Counted from the stretch's first letter, positions 36,346 to 45,480 are shown. The stretch is 64,000 nt of DNA from Tisiphia sp964030975 (GCF_964030975.1 NZ_CAXIQH010000001.1:1178001-1242000), one strand, 5' to 3'. The notes: generated by a model from the sequence alone, not told the origin. Made by a program: numbers and translations.

Positions 36346-37302
36346 TAGCACTTAACATATAGGTTCATACATTATTTTAAACGTTCTACAACTTGCCTCA
36401 AATACAGAAATACCTTTATCTAATAATTTTCTAATGTTATTTTTTATCGGAAACCAATGATGTTCAATAGGATTTAAATCAGGGGAATAAGGTGGTAAAA
36501 ATTTTAGTTTGCAGCCAGCTTTTTCAATTAATTCTTTAGCCCTTTTGGATTTATGAAAGCTTGCATTATCAGCAATGACAACCTGTCCAGGCTTTAGCTC
36601 CGGCACAAGGCAATTTTCTATATAAGCTTCAAATACCTTACTATCACAGCTCCCAGTAAAGACTAGTGATGCGATTAAACTATTCTGATTTAACGCACCA
36701 ATAAAACTTGTTCTTTCACTACGTTTTCCCGATTTACTCCCATTACAACGACTTCCTTTCATTGACCATCCATATTCATATGATTCATTATCATTTATGC
36801 CCGCTTCATCAAGATAAACACGTCTCTCTATCGGCACTTTTTCTAATTCACTGAGAAAATCTTGTCGCTTTCCTTCATCTCTTTCTTTATACGCATATGT
36901 CTTTTTTTTCGAGTAATGTTGAGTTTCTTTAAAGCTCGGCTGATAGTCATTATACTTGCAACATTATCTAATTCTTTTGCTATTTCTGTAAGCGTTAACG
37001 AGTTACCCTTTTCTACTAAATGACGCAACTCCGATAAATCAGGGATTTTATGACCATATCCTTTCTGGTATCCCTCCTTTGACTTTATATCTCCAGTTTG
37101 TTTCTTTAATCTAATCCAATCATAGATTATTGACCGACTAATTTTAAAGGTTTCGCATGTAAGTGCTACTTTCTTATATTTCTCATAATGTTCTATAACT
37201 CTAGAACGTAAATCGTAACTGTAGGGGGATGCCATATTTCTATTATATAATTTTTTTATTATTTATCATTATAACTTATTTGAATCCATATGTTAAGTGC
37301 TA
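36346..37302 (-). mobile_element. IS630-family insertion sequence, copy 1
   Basis: 957 bp with inverted ends TAGCACTTAACATATAGGTT / TAGCACTTAACATATGGATT and a duplicated TA on both sides. It splits the DnaA-like gene. It appears identical to the copy at 61984-62940, including length. Confidence 0.95.
36352..37235 (-). CDS. IS630 transposase, made by -1 frameshift (copy 1)
   Basis: Two overlapping frames. OrfA (37235-36843) is the helix-turn-helix part (SYDLRSRVIEHYEKYKKVAL, GDIKSKEGYQKGYGHKIPDL). OrfB holds the DDE domain: RVYLDEAGIN (D), VVIADNASFHKSKRAKEL (D), FLPPYSPDLNPIEHHWFPIK (E). The frames meet at a run of eight A residues (36902-36909 on the complementary strand) in zero frame A AAA AAA; slipping back by one base gives continuous RKKRHM to KKTYAYKERDEGKRQDFL, joined to ELEKVPIERR. 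This matches the frameshifted organisation known in IS630 elements. Confidence 0.88.
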
Positions 37303-37787
37303 TAATTAAAGTAAAATCAATGAACCCACTTGTTTGTAATTCTGTTAGACATTGTTTAACCCGTTTTTGACAAACTTCTAGTTCTTTCTCGAAGAAATGA
37401 TAGCTTTCTTGTAGTTCTAGTGTATTGTTGTGGTTATCAGTTTTTATACAAGAAACTATCAAAGATAGAAGTTGACGAGAAGTTTTAGTTAATTGCTTAC
37501 CACAATTATTAGTAAGGTTTCGCCATTCAGGCGGGACGAAATTACCGACTATGTTATAGAAAATAGTATCAGCATTTTCAACTAAACCGTCGGAAAAAGT
37601 TAATGATTCTGTCATATTTCCTCCCCGTGAGAAACGGTTAAAAATAGACTGTTTTGTAGGTCAAATTTGAGGGATTTTGTCAAAAAAACACTAAAAAAAC
37701 AATATAGAAGTTTTTGGATGGAATTAGACAATAGTTGGAACGGTAATATACATGCTGGTTGGGCGGAAAATTTTAAACCACACCCTT

Positions 37788-37907
37788 TGTTCTTGCGAGG
37801 AAGACCGTAGGTCGACGAAGCAATCCAGGAAAGTAACCAAAAATGGATTGCTTCGTCGTGCTTACGCACTCCTCGCAATGACGGAGTATACTGTTGGGTT
37901 AGCTATA
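37788..37907. repeat. Family B element, copy 5, end interrupted by a D element
   Basis: Core GACGAAGCAATCCA and TGGATTGCTTCGTCG, right end GTTGGGTTAGCTA. The D element at 37908 is inserted at the TA of its right terminus. Confidence 0.8.
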
Positions 37908-38043
37908 TAGTGAAACCTATTGAATTAGGTGATACAAACTTTGTGTTAACCTTGCGAAAGCAGGTATCTAGATTCCCGCCTTCGCGGGAATGACAACTTA
38001 CAATCGTTATGTTCTTTATCACCTAATCCTATGAGCATAACTA
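37908..38043. repeat. 136-bp TA-targeting element, family D, copy 4
   Basis: Flanked by TA; nested in the end of a family B element, so it arrived later than that element. Confidence 0.95.
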
Positions 38044-38090
38044 TATCATATGTTATTTTAAAATTTTATAAAGAAAATTAGCAGCTAATT

Positions 38091-38726
38091 ATGAATGAAA
38101 TCCTATCCGTACCAAATGGTGGAAATAAAGTTCTATTACATTCCTGCTGTGCCCCATGTTCAGGAGAACTTATGGAAAAAATGTTAATGTCCGGTATTGA
38201 CTTAACTATTTTTTTCTATAATCCCAATATTCATCCTAAAAAAGAGTATGAAATTCGTAAAAATGAAAATATTCGTTTTGCTGAAAAAATGGGTATTAAT
38301 TTTATTGACGCAGATTACGACGTACAAAATTGGTTTGCTAGAGCAAAGGGTATGGAATGGGAACCAGAAAGAGGTAAACGTTGCTCTATGTGTTTTGATA
38401 TGCGTTTTGAACGTACAGCACTTCATGCCTATGAGAATGATTTTAAAGTTATCACCAGCTCTCTTGGTATTTCCCGCTGGAAAGATATGAACCAAATTAA
38501 TGAATCTGGTATCAAAGCTGCCTCTCATTACGATGGAATAACTTACTGGACTTATAATTGGCGTAAAGATGGAGGCAGTAGTAGAATGTATGAAATAGCT
38601 AAACGTGAAAATTTTTATAAGCAAGAATATTGTGGCTGTATCTACTCACTTAGGGATACCAATAATTGGCGTAAGTCAAATAACCGTACTGAAATTGAAA
38701 TTGGAGAAGAATATTATAAGGAATAA
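38091..38726 (+). CDS. queH: Epoxyqueuosine reductase QueH
   Basis: 211 aa, DUF208/QueH family, which reduces epoxyqueuosine in tRNA to queuosine without QueG. Motifs: HSCCAPCSGELM at the N-terminus (vicinal Cys plus CxxC), IFFYNPNIHPKKEYEIRK, GKRCSMCFDMRFERTA (metal/cluster cysteines), ITSSLGISRWKDMNQINESG and YCGCIYSLRDTN near the end. The conserved cysteine set is complete. It is flanked by D elements on both sides but is intact. Confidence 0.94.
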   Translation: MNEILSVPNGGNKVLLHSCCAPCSGELMEKMLMSGIDLTIFFYNPNIHPKKEYEIRKNENIRFAEKMGINFIDADYDVQNWFARAKGMEWEPERGKRCSMCFDMRFERTALHAYENDFKVITSSLGISRWKDMNQINESGIKAASHYDGITYWTYNWRKDGGSSRMYEIAKRENFYKQEYCGCIYSLRDTNNWRKSNNRTEIEIGEEYYKE

Positions 38727-38747
38727 TAATTTTTTACATACAAACTA

Positions 38748-38883
38748 TAGTGAAACCTATTGAATTAGGTAGTACAAACTTTGTGTCATACCTGCGAAAG
38801 CAGGTATCTAGATTCCCGCCTACGCGGGAATGACAACTTACAATAGTTATGTTCTTTATCACCTAATCCTATAGGCATAACTA
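38748..38883. repeat. 136-bp TA-targeting element, family D, copy 5
   Basis: Flanked by TA; has a few substitutions compared with other copies (GGTAGTACAAAC, CAATAGTTATG, TATAGGCATAAC), making it the most diverged copy noticed. Confidence 0.93.
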
Positions 38884-38977
38884 TACCTCAATTTAAGATT
38901 TTGCCAAAGAAATTAATGTAAATTTGGCTTCAGTTTTTATACATTTACTGATATACTTACTTAAGTAGCTATTAAAA

Positions 38978-39232
38978 ATGAGTGTGAGTATGAAAATGAC
39001 AAGATTAAGTATCGATATTCCTAATGAACTACATCAATTCTTAAAAATTCACACTGCGTACAAAAAAGATACGATAATGAATTTTGTAAGAGAAGCTATA
39101 TACATTAGAATACATCAAGAAAAAAAATTAAATGAAGAATCTGTTAACACATTAAAAGAATCAAGTAACGGCTTGAATATAAATACATATTCATCTTATG
39201 AAGAAATGTACAAAAAGCTGCACTTGATATGA
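38978..39232 (+). CDS. Ribbon-helix-helix antitoxin (DinJ/RelB-like)
   Basis: 84 aa. The N-terminus (MKMTRLSIDIPNELHQFLKI) is a beta strand followed by two helices in the MetJ/Arc style; the rest is a charged helix and a tail (YEEMYKKLHL) that would wrap the toxin. The true start may be the second Met (38990). Its stop overlaps the toxin start (ATGA), as usual for type II antitoxins. The antitoxin is intact while the toxin is broken. It would bind its own promoter; AT-rich palindromic sequence (TACTTACTTAAGTAG) lies just upstream at about 38950. Confidence 0.83.
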   Translation: MSVSMKMTRLSIDIPNELHQFLKIHTAYKKDTIMNFVREAIYIRIHQEKKLNEESVNTLKESSNGLNINTYSSYEEMYKKLHLI

Positions 39233-39657
39233 TTATACAAAGTGCTATAGTGAAACCTATTGAATTAGGTGATACAAACTTTGTGTCATACCTGCGAAAG
39301 CAGGTATCTAGATTCCCGCCTACGCGGGAATGACAACTTACAATCGTTATGTTCTTTATCACCTAATCCTATGAGCATAACTATACTAGACGATTTGAGA
39401 AAGAATTATCTATAATGCACAAACGTGGTAAAAATATTACAAAATTAATAGGAACAACTGATTTGTTGGTAAAAAATATTAATGAAGGTGTAGAACATCA
39501 TTTGTTATTGCCTGCCAAATATTGCTTACACAAGATTGTAAATATGAATAATATTTGGAATTGTCATATAGAACCTGATTGGGTATTACTTTACTACTTA
39601 GACGATGAAGTGTTAAGGCTAGAACGTACAGGAACACATAGTGATATCTTTAAATGA
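39229..39657 (+). pseudogene. YafQ/RelE-family toxin, split by a D element
   Basis: Removing the D element (39248-39383) and one TA restores one frame: MIIQSATRRFEKELSIMHKR, then GKNITKLIGTTDLLV, WNCHIEPDWVLLYYLDDE and LRLERTGTHSDIFK. This is the YafQ mRNA-interferase pattern: the HIEPDW and RTGSHSDLF-type motifs with the catalytic His near the end. In the present DNA translation from the start runs into the element and stops after about 34 codons; the remainder is open only from an internal ATG at 39415, lacking the N-terminal strand. The toxin is therefore probably inactive. Confidence 0.9.
39248..39383. repeat. 136-bp TA-targeting element, family D, copy 6
   Basis: Inserted six codons into the yafQ-like toxin gene at a TA, which is duplicated on both sides. 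Confidence 0.95.
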
Positions 39658-39828
39658 TTATTTAAACCGAATTTGGAATAACTTGTTATCCAGAATTTGT
39701 GTGAACTGTAACAATTATCTTGATTATCAACAGTAGTAAGGGTACTTTGGATTAGGAAAAGTGATTTTTTTAAATTATTTATCTTAAAGAGTATTAGTGG
39801 TCAATTAATTATAGTGTATATTATATTT

Positions 39829-40770
39829 ATGAATAATTTTAGAACTTTATTGGTAGTTTTTTGTCTGTTTTTTACTAATAATTGTGTTTTTGCTTCACAA
39901 AAGACAGTAAGAATTGGTTCTGGTTCCATTTTGAAAGGTTATTACTCTATCGGGTTAGATTTGTGTAGAACCATGACTTTAGCTGATAAAAGTGTAAATT
40001 GTGAAGTAGTACCTACCAATGGAGGTGTTGAAAATTTAACTTTGCTAAGAGAAGGTAAGATAGATTTAGCTTTAGTGCAATCCAATATAGCATTGGAAGC
40101 GTTTGAAGCTGTTGGGCATTATGCCAATACAGAGAAAATGCAAGAAATGCGTCAGGTGCTTAATTTATATGACGAGTTTTTTACTGTTTTGGTAAAAGGG
40201 CAGGACAAGGATAAAATAAAGGGGTTTTCAGATATTGATGGTAAGAGAATATCAAATGGTTTGTCATTATCTAGTAATACTATTACTTACAATGCTATCA
40301 GGAAGTTATATAATTTTACCAAAGAGCCAATAGATGCTGATGAGGTTAGCTATGAAGAGTCAATAAAACAATTTTGTAATGGTAAAATTGATGTGATGAT
40401 CATGACGATAGGTCATCCTAATGCTTTAGTGGGATTTACTGCTAATAGCTGTGGGATTGATTTTGTACCTATGGAAAATGATAAAATTGAACAATTACTA
40501 GCCACTAATAAAGCTTTTCATAAAGGATTACTGGATAAAAGATTATATCCTGGAGTCACTGCAGATATGAATACAGTGGCAGTAACGGCAATTTTAGTTA
40601 CTAATAGCAGTATGGATGCTAAATTATTAGATAAATTTATTGGCATGTTTCACAAAAATGTAAAACATTTTAAACATTCTAATTATATGTTATATAATAT
40701 CGATATTAAGCATTTTGCTGATACTAGTAGTTTTATTTTGCCAAAACATTCAGCAGTAAGAAATAGATAA
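39829..40770 (+). CDS. TAXI-family TRAP transporter solute-binding protein
   Basis: About 313 aa with a cleavable signal peptide (NNFRTLLVVFCLFFTNNCVF, then ASQ). The mature part shows the TAXI pattern: VRIGSGSILKGYYSIGLDLC, GGVENLTLLREGKIDLALVQ, LYDEFFTVLVKG and KIDVMIMTIGHPN. It would bind a carboxylate (glutamate-like) ligand in the periplasm for a TRAP permease, which is not present here. ATG at 39829 is preferred over the GTG at 39814 because it gives a clean signal peptide. Confidence 0.88.
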   Translation: MNNFRTLLVVFCLFFTNNCVFASQKTVRIGSGSILKGYYSIGLDLCRTMTLADKSVNCEVVPTNGGVENLTLLREGKIDLALVQSNIALEAFEAVGHYANTEKMQEMRQVLNLYDEFFTVLVKGQDKDKIKGFSDIDGKRISNGLSLSSNTITYNAIRKLYNFTKEPIDADEVSYEESIKQFCNGKIDVMIMTIGHPNALVGFTANSCGIDFVPMENDKIEQLLATNKAFHKGLLDKRLYPGVTADMNTVAVTAILVTNSSMDAKLLDKFIGMFHKNVKHFKHSNYMLYNIDIKHFADTSSFILPKHSAVRNR

Positions 40771-40794
40771 TAAATATCGGAGTAGTTGTTAATT

Positions 40795-41223
40795 GTGTTT
40801 AAAAATATAATAATACCATTAGATTTGTCGGATAAACAATCGGTTAAGGTGATATTACCAAAGGCTTTAAGTTTTGCCACTATCTTTAGTGCCAAATTGC
40901 ATTTTCTTTATATCATCTCGGATTTTGGTATGAAAATGGTTGAGGATTATTTGCCTAAAAGTTGGGCAAAAGATCAAAAAGAAAAATATCGGGTACAAGT
41001 AACAGAACTAATTAGACAATATGTGCCGGAAGAGATCGAAGTTGAATTATATATTGGTCGAGGGGCAGTCTATGATGAAATAATACAATATACCAATGAA
41101 GTGAAAGCTGATTTAATTATTATTTCAGCGGTACGACCACAACTTAGAGATTATATGTTAGGTCCCAATTCATCCAAAATTGTACGACATTCCGGGGTAT
41201 CTGTTTTGGTTGTTCGAGAATAG
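40795..41223 (+). CDS. Universal stress protein (UspA family)
   Basis: 142 aa. It starts FKNIIIPLDLSDKQSVK (GTG at 40795, with CGGAG 12-16 bp upstream), contains a central helix region and ends with the nucleotide-binding signature ADLIIISAVRP, LGPNSSKIVRHSGVSVLVVR (G-2x-G-9x-G-S/T type, here slightly modified). Likely ATP-binding or a simple dimer; role unknown. It lies between the TAXI gene (24 bp) and dapE (21 bp), suggesting one operon. Confidence 0.88.
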   Translation: MFKNIIIPLDLSDKQSVKVILPKALSFATIFSAKLHFLYIISDFGMKMVEDYLPKSWAKDQKEKYRVQVTELIRQYVPEEIEVELYIGRGAVYDEIIQYTNEVKADLIIISAVRPQLRDYMLGPNSSKIVRHSGVSVLVVRE

Positions 41224-41244
41224 AATATCAAGAAGAGTTGAAGT

Positions 41245-42399
41245 ATGTATATAAACATTCTTGAAAAGTTAATTGGTTTTCAATCAGTAACTCCTAAGAG
41301 TAGCGGTTGTATTGAATATATTAGTAATTTATTAGAACAGAATGGTTTTAAGACTGAAACCAAAATATTTGGTGAAGATGATTATAAAGTAACCAACCTT
41401 TATGCTGTTTATGGTACTACTCGTCCTAATATTTGTTTTGCTGGGCATGTTGATGTCGTGCCAGCAGGCGATAGAGCCTTATGGCTTAACGACCCTTTTA
41501 TAGCAAGTACCGTAGGTGACAAGATTTATGGTAGGGGAACTGTAGATATGAAGGGAGCGATAGCATGCTCTTTGGCTGCTAGCTTACGTTTCATTAAGTT
41601 AAATCCAACTCCTAATGGTTCAATTAGTTTTCTAATTACTAGTGATGAAGAAGGAAACGGTAAATATGGTACTGTAGAAATGCTAAAATATTTGCATCAA
41701 GGTGGTAATAATTTGATCGATCTTGCCATTGTAGGCGAACCAACAAGTGAACATCAAGTAGGGGATACCATAAAAATTGGTCGCCGTGGTAGTATTAACT
41801 TTAACTTAGCTCTATATGGTACAGCTGGGCATGTGGCATATCCATTACAAGCCAATAATCCAATTCCCTCTTTAATTCAAGTACTTAATGAATTGGTTGA
41901 TTATCGACTGGATGAAGGGAGTGAATTTTTCCAACGGTCAAATTTAGAAATTACATCTATTGATGTAGGTAATGATATCACTAATGTAATCCCTGGGAGA
42001 GTTACAACAAAATTTAATGTTCGTTTTAATAATCTGCATTCGCCATCTAGCATAACAGATTTGATAGATCAGATAGTTAACAAATATTGTACTAAATACC
42101 AGTTTAAATACCAATTAAGTAGGGTAACTTCAGCTGATTGTTTTATTCAAGAACCAACAGGATTAATTGCTGATTTTGTGCGAGTAGTATCTGATACAAC
42201 TCAAATATCTACAAAATTATCTACTAGTGGCGGTACTTCTGATGCGAGGTTTATTAAAAATTATTGTCCTGTTGTAGAATTTGGTTTATTGTCTGATACA
42301 GCTCATAAAATTAACGAATATACAAAAATTAGAGATTTACAAAGCTTGTATCATGTGTATTATAACTCTCTGACGAAATTTCTAGCTGAGACTAGTTGA
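41245..42399 (+). CDS. dapE: Succinyl-diaminopimelate desuccinylase
   Basis: 384-aa M20 metallopeptidase that releases LL-diaminopimelate for lysine and peptidoglycan synthesis. Metal-site motifs: CFAGHVDVVPAGD (His, Asp), GRGTVDMKGAIA (bridging Asp), SFLITSDEEGNGKYGT (Glu-Glu). The dimerisation lid includes IGRRGSINFNLALYG, and TSGGTSDARFIKNYCPVVEF is the typical C-terminal motif with the last ligand nearby (SDTAHKINEY). Full length and intact. Confidence 0.95.
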   Translation: MYINILEKLIGFQSVTPKSSGCIEYISNLLEQNGFKTETKIFGEDDYKVTNLYAVYGTTRPNICFAGHVDVVPAGDRALWLNDPFIASTVGDKIYGRGTVDMKGAIACSLAASLRFIKLNPTPNGSISFLITSDEEGNGKYGTVEMLKYLHQGGNNLIDLAIVGEPTSEHQVGDTIKIGRRGSINFNLALYGTAGHVAYPLQANNPIPSLIQVLNELVDYRLDEGSEFFQRSNLEITSIDVGNDITNVIPGRVTTKFNVRFNNLHSPSSITDLIDQIVNKYCTKYQFKYQLSRVTSADCFIQEPTGLIADFVRVVSDTTQISTKLSTSGGTSDARFIKNYCPVVEFGLLSDTAHKINEYTKIRDLQSLYHVYYNSLTKFLAETS

Positions 42400-42401
42400 T
42401 A

Positions 42402-42583
42402 TAGCTAATCCGATTAGTATTTGTCCATAACAAACTGACGTCATTGCGAGAAGGCATGAAGCCCGAACGAAGCAATCCATTTCTAGTAACTTTCTTGGAT
42501 TGCTTCGTCGCTACTTAAAGTAGCTCCTCGCAATGACGTTTGCGAATTGGGTGTGATGTTAATGTTAGTTGGGTTAGCTATAA
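42402..42583. repeat. Palindromic element, family B, copy 6
   Basis: Outer arms TAGCTAATCCGATTAGTA and GTTAGTTGGGTTAGCTA, inner GAACGAAGCAATCCA and TGGATTGCTTCGTCG. It fills the gap between dapE and the tRNA gene. Confidence 0.85.
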
Positions 42584-42600
42584 GTAGTCAAGTAAACTAT

Positions 42601-42685
42601 GCGGGTGTGACGGAATTGGCAGACGTACTAGATTTAGGTTCTAGCGCCGCAAGGCGTGGGGGTTCAAGTCCCTCCATCCGCACCA
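42601..42685 (+). tRNA. tRNA-Leu (anticodon UAG)
   Basis: 85 nt including an encoded CCA. The acceptor stem GCGGGTG pairs with CATCCGC (one G-T pair); the anticodon arm CTAGA-TTTAGGT-TCTAG places TAG at 34-36; the long variable arm GCGCCGCAAGGCGT-type hairpin marks a class II tRNA; the T arm contains GGTTCAAGTCC. It reads CUA and related CUN codons. Confidence 0.97.
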
Positions 42686-42775
42686 CAAACAAATAACGCA
42701 AAAATTGGAGTGATTGGTTTAGTAGCTCTTCAAGTTTTTGCATAGTATTTTAATATTGCTAATGAGTTTTTTAGT

Positions 42776-44107
42776 ATGCAAGTCACAGAACTTAAAAATG
42801 AAGGTCTAGATTTTGAAGTGAAAGTAGTCCTTCCTTCTTCTAAAATTGCCAATAAAGTGCAAAAAGAATTAGATAGTTTATCGAAAAAAGTTAAACTTAA
42901 TGGATTTCGTGTTGGTAAAGTGCCAATCAGCATTGTTAATCAAAAATATAGACCATCTGTTAGATCTGATGTGATAAACCATGAAATTAATCACGCAGTA
43001 CAGCACATTATTAAAGATCATAAACTCAAAACAGTAGGTGATCCACGATTAGAAGATGTATGTGATCAAGAGAATAAGGATCTAGAATTTATTCTAAAAT
43101 TTGAACTACTACCTAATATTGAATTACCAGATTTCAAAAAAATTAAAGTTACTTACCCAAAATTAGTAGTTGAGGAAGAGAAGGTTAATAAGCAAATAGA
43201 TAAGCTTGCATCTATATCAAAAAATTATACTAAAGAAAATAAAGGGCAAGTAGAAAAGGGACAGGAAGTTACTATTGATGCAATTGGTTATGTCAATAAT
43301 GAGCCTTTTGAAGGTGGTAAGCTTACAGATTACAAGTTAGTAATTGGTAGTGGAGCCTTTATTGATGGGTTTGAGGATCAACTTATTGGTAGTAAAACTG
43401 GAGATGAGGTAGAGGTTAATGTTACATTCCCGGCAGAATATCATATGGAACAAATCGCAGGTCAGCCGGCTAAATTTATTGTTCAGGTGAAGGCTGTACA
43501 TTCTGCTGATGAGATAGTAGTTGATGATGAGTTTGCTAAGAAATTTAATTGTAAGACAGTTGAAGAGTTGCGTACTAATGTTTCTAAAAGTATGGCAAAT
43601 GAATATAGTGAGCCTATACGTACTTTAATGAAAATGAGCTTATTTGATCAATTAGAAAAGCTATTAACGTTTAATGTCCCTAAATCTTTAATAGCCCAGG
43701 AAGTAAGTATTTTAAAATCTCAAACGGAGAAAAGTAGCGACTCAGATTCAATATTTAAAGATAAATCAGAATCAGAAATTAGTGAGTACTATAACAAGAT
43801 AGCCTTACGTCGTGTTAGAATAGGACTGATGTTATCCGAATACATGAAGGTTAAGAGTTTACGTATCGAGCAGAATGATATTAAAAATGCTGTTATGGCT
43901 CAAGCAAGGAGATTTCCAGGTCAAGAAACAGCAATATTAAAATTTTATCAAGAGAACCCTGGGACTATTGAACACTTAAAAGGTCCTTTATTAGAAGAAA
44001 AAACAGTGCAACATATTTTTGACAATGAGATAATGTTAGAGGAAAAAAATTACACAAAAGAAGAGCTTGAGGAATTTTTAACACAAGAAGAAGATCGGGT
44101 GGTATAG
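42776..44107 (+). CDS. tig: Trigger factor
   Basis: 443-aa ribosome-bound chaperone and peptidyl-prolyl isomerase. The N-terminal ribosome-binding signature GFRVGKVPISIVNQKY is at about residue 45; the FKBP-like domain (about 155-245) includes GYVNNEPFEGG, LVIGSGAFIDGFEDQLIG and TFPAEYHMEQIAGQPAKF; the helical C-terminal chaperone arms follow. Length and domain order are normal. An IS256 element lies 37 bp after the stop. Confidence 0.96.
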   Translation: MQVTELKNEGLDFEVKVVLPSSKIANKVQKELDSLSKKVKLNGFRVGKVPISIVNQKYRPSVRSDVINHEINHAVQHIIKDHKLKTVGDPRLEDVCDQENKDLEFILKFELLPNIELPDFKKIKVTYPKLVVEEEKVNKQIDKLASISKNYTKENKGQVEKGQEVTIDAIGYVNNEPFEGGKLTDYKLVIGSGAFIDGFEDQLIGSKTGDEVEVNVTFPAEYHMEQIAGQPAKFIVQVKAVHSADEIVVDDEFAKKFNCKTVEELRTNVSKSMANEYSEPIRTLMKMSLFDQLEKLLTFNVPKSLIAQEVSILKSQTEKSSDSDSIFKDKSESEISEYYNKIALRRVRIGLMLSEYMKVKSLRIEQNDIKNAVMAQARRFPGQETAILKFYQENPGTIEHLKGPLLEEKTVQHIFDNEIMLEEKNYTKEELEEFLTQEEDRVV

Positions 44108-44144
44108 TAAAGGCGATTGAATTAGGGATATATACTCTTCTGTA

Positions 44145-45480
44145 GGCTCTGTCCAGAAAAGTGTGTAAATTTCGAGATAGGTTATATATAAAAATATAAC
44201 AAAAAAGGAAATTACATGAATAAAAAAACAAATGAATCAATAAAGCAAGCAGTAGATTTATTAATAGATAATGATACAGATGTAAGCACAATACTGAAAG
44301 AAGGAGGATTATTAAAAGAATTGACCAAACGCTTGATAGAGAAGGCATTGCAGTCAGAATTGAATAATCATCTAGGCTATGATAAATACAGTCGTGTAGA
44401 TAATGATAATGCTCGTAATGGTATAACTAGCAAAAAACTGATCTCCGAACATGGAGCGGTTGAGATAGAAGTACCAAGAGATAGGCGTAGTACCTTTGAA
44501 CCAGCAATACTACCGAAAAGACAAAAACGTTTTGATGGTTTTGATGATAAAGTCTTATCATTATATGCTAAAGGTATGAGTGTATCTGATATTAAGGTTC
44601 AATTACAAGAGTTGTATAGTGTTGAAATAAGTGAGAGTTTAATCAGTCAGATCACCGATGATGTAATGGATGATGTAAAAGCTTGGCAGAGTAGACCGTT
44701 AGAAGAGATATATCCGATAGTATTTTTTGATTGTTTAGTAGTAAAAGTTAGGCAAGACAAAAGGATAATTAACAAGGCAATATATGTTGCATTAGGGATT
44801 GATTTATCTGGTAGAAAAGATATATTGGGATTATGGATCAGTGAAAATGAAGGGGCAAAATTTTGGCTTGGTAATTTTACTGAAATGAAAAATAGAGGAT
44901 TAAAGGATATACTGATTGCCTGTAGTGATAATCTTACTGGTATGTCTGAGGCGATAGAAGCAGTTTATCCAAAAACAGAACATCAATTATGTATTGTACA
45001 TCAGATTAGAAATAGTTTAAAATACGTATCATATAAAGATAGGAAGCAGGTGGCTAGCGATTTAAAGCCGATATATACTGCAGCAACGGAAGAACAAGCA
45101 CATTTAGCTTTAGTATATTTTGAAGAAAAATGGAATAAACAATATCCACAAATTGCCAAATCATGGTATAATCATTGGGATAATTTAATGATTTTTCTAG
45201 GATATCCAGAGGCAATTAGAAAGGTAATTTATACCACTAATTCAGTTGAATCTGTTAATAGTCAATTGCGTAAAGTAACAAATAATAAGCGTGTTTTCCC
45301 TAGTGATAGTGCTGTTTTTAAAAGCTTATATTTGACAATTGACTATATGACCAAAAAATGGACTATGCCTATTCCCAACTGGAATGAAGCTATGGCTCAT
45401 TTGATGATCAAATTTGAAGATAGGCTTAACAAAATTTAATGACCTATTTTGGAAATTTACACACTTTTCTGGACAGAGCC
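44145..45480 (+). mobile_element. IS256-family insertion sequence
   Basis: 1336 bp with inverted ends: GGCTCTGTCCAGAAAAGTGT at the left and its complement at the right, continuing to about 28 bp. One transposase gene inside. It interrupts the 3' end of the aminotransferase gene on its right. No matching 8-bp duplication is evident, so DNA between tig and the aminotransferase end may have been deleted. Confidence 0.92.
44216..45439 (+). CDS. IS256-family transposase
   Basis: 407 aa, mutator-type DDE transposase. Typical text: LTKRLIEKALQSELNNHLGY near the N-terminus, RNGITSKKLISEHGAVEIEV, PRDRRSTFEPAILPK, then IVFFDCLVVKVRQD (first D), GLKDILIACSDNLTGMSEAI (second D), HQLCIVHQIRNSLKYVSYKD, and VIYTTNSVESVNSQLRKV (E). 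Full length and apparently functional. Confidence 0.96.
   Translation: MNKKTNESIKQAVDLLIDNDTDVSTILKEGGLLKELTKRLIEKALQSELNNHLGYDKYSRVDNDNARNGITSKKLISEHGAVEIEVPRDRRSTFEPAILPKRQKRFDGFDDKVLSLYAKGMSVSDIKVQLQELYSVEISESLISQITDDVMDDVKAWQSRPLEEIYPIVFFDCLVVKVRQDKRIINKAIYVALGIDLSGRKDILGLWISENEGAKFWLGNFTEMKNRGLKDILIACSDNLTGMSEAIEAVYPKTEHQLCIVHQIRNSLKYVSYKDRKQVASDLKPIYTAATEEQAHLALVYFEEKWNKQYPQIAKSWYNHWDNLMIFLGYPEAIRKVIYTTNSVESVNSQLRKVTNNKRVFPSDSAVFKSLYLTIDYMTKKWTMPIPNWNEAMAHLMIKFEDRLNKI

Larger units (their letters stand above)
34842..37615 (-). pseudogene. DnaA domain I-like replication protein, split by IS630
   Basis: The 5' part (37615-37303) encodes about 104 aa (TESLTFSDGLVENADTIFY; QKRVKQCLTELQTSGFID). 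The 3' part (36345-34842) continues in the same frame once the 957-bp IS630 and one TA are removed: the join reads DFTLI-TTTIKYN. The rebuilt protein is about 605 aa. A winged-helix-like N-terminal segment is followed by an acidic region with two or three repeats (EPEV-type, SESESTEGQNLNLPLEV), then at the C-terminus a DnaA_N-like domain (VWYKIRQYLLKLYGENLDKS, WFSKLEAVEE, KPTTAFIGHWIRTNYKKAL). DnaA-like initiators of this kind occur on Rickettsia plasmids, so it could start replication of the phage or a former plasmid. Confidence 0.75.
37616..38090. other. Intergenic region with B and D elements
   Basis: No gene seen. 37616-37785 is the probable leader of the DnaA-like gene and contains an A-rich tract; a family B element and a D element fill the rest up to queH. 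Confidence 0.65.

Noticed and set aside
11373..37615. Treating the GTA gp15-like gene as part of the same prophage
   Set aside because: It is 5 kb away beyond ribosomal and other housekeeping genes, belongs to the GTA/siphophage tail family and does not fit the podovirus gene set.
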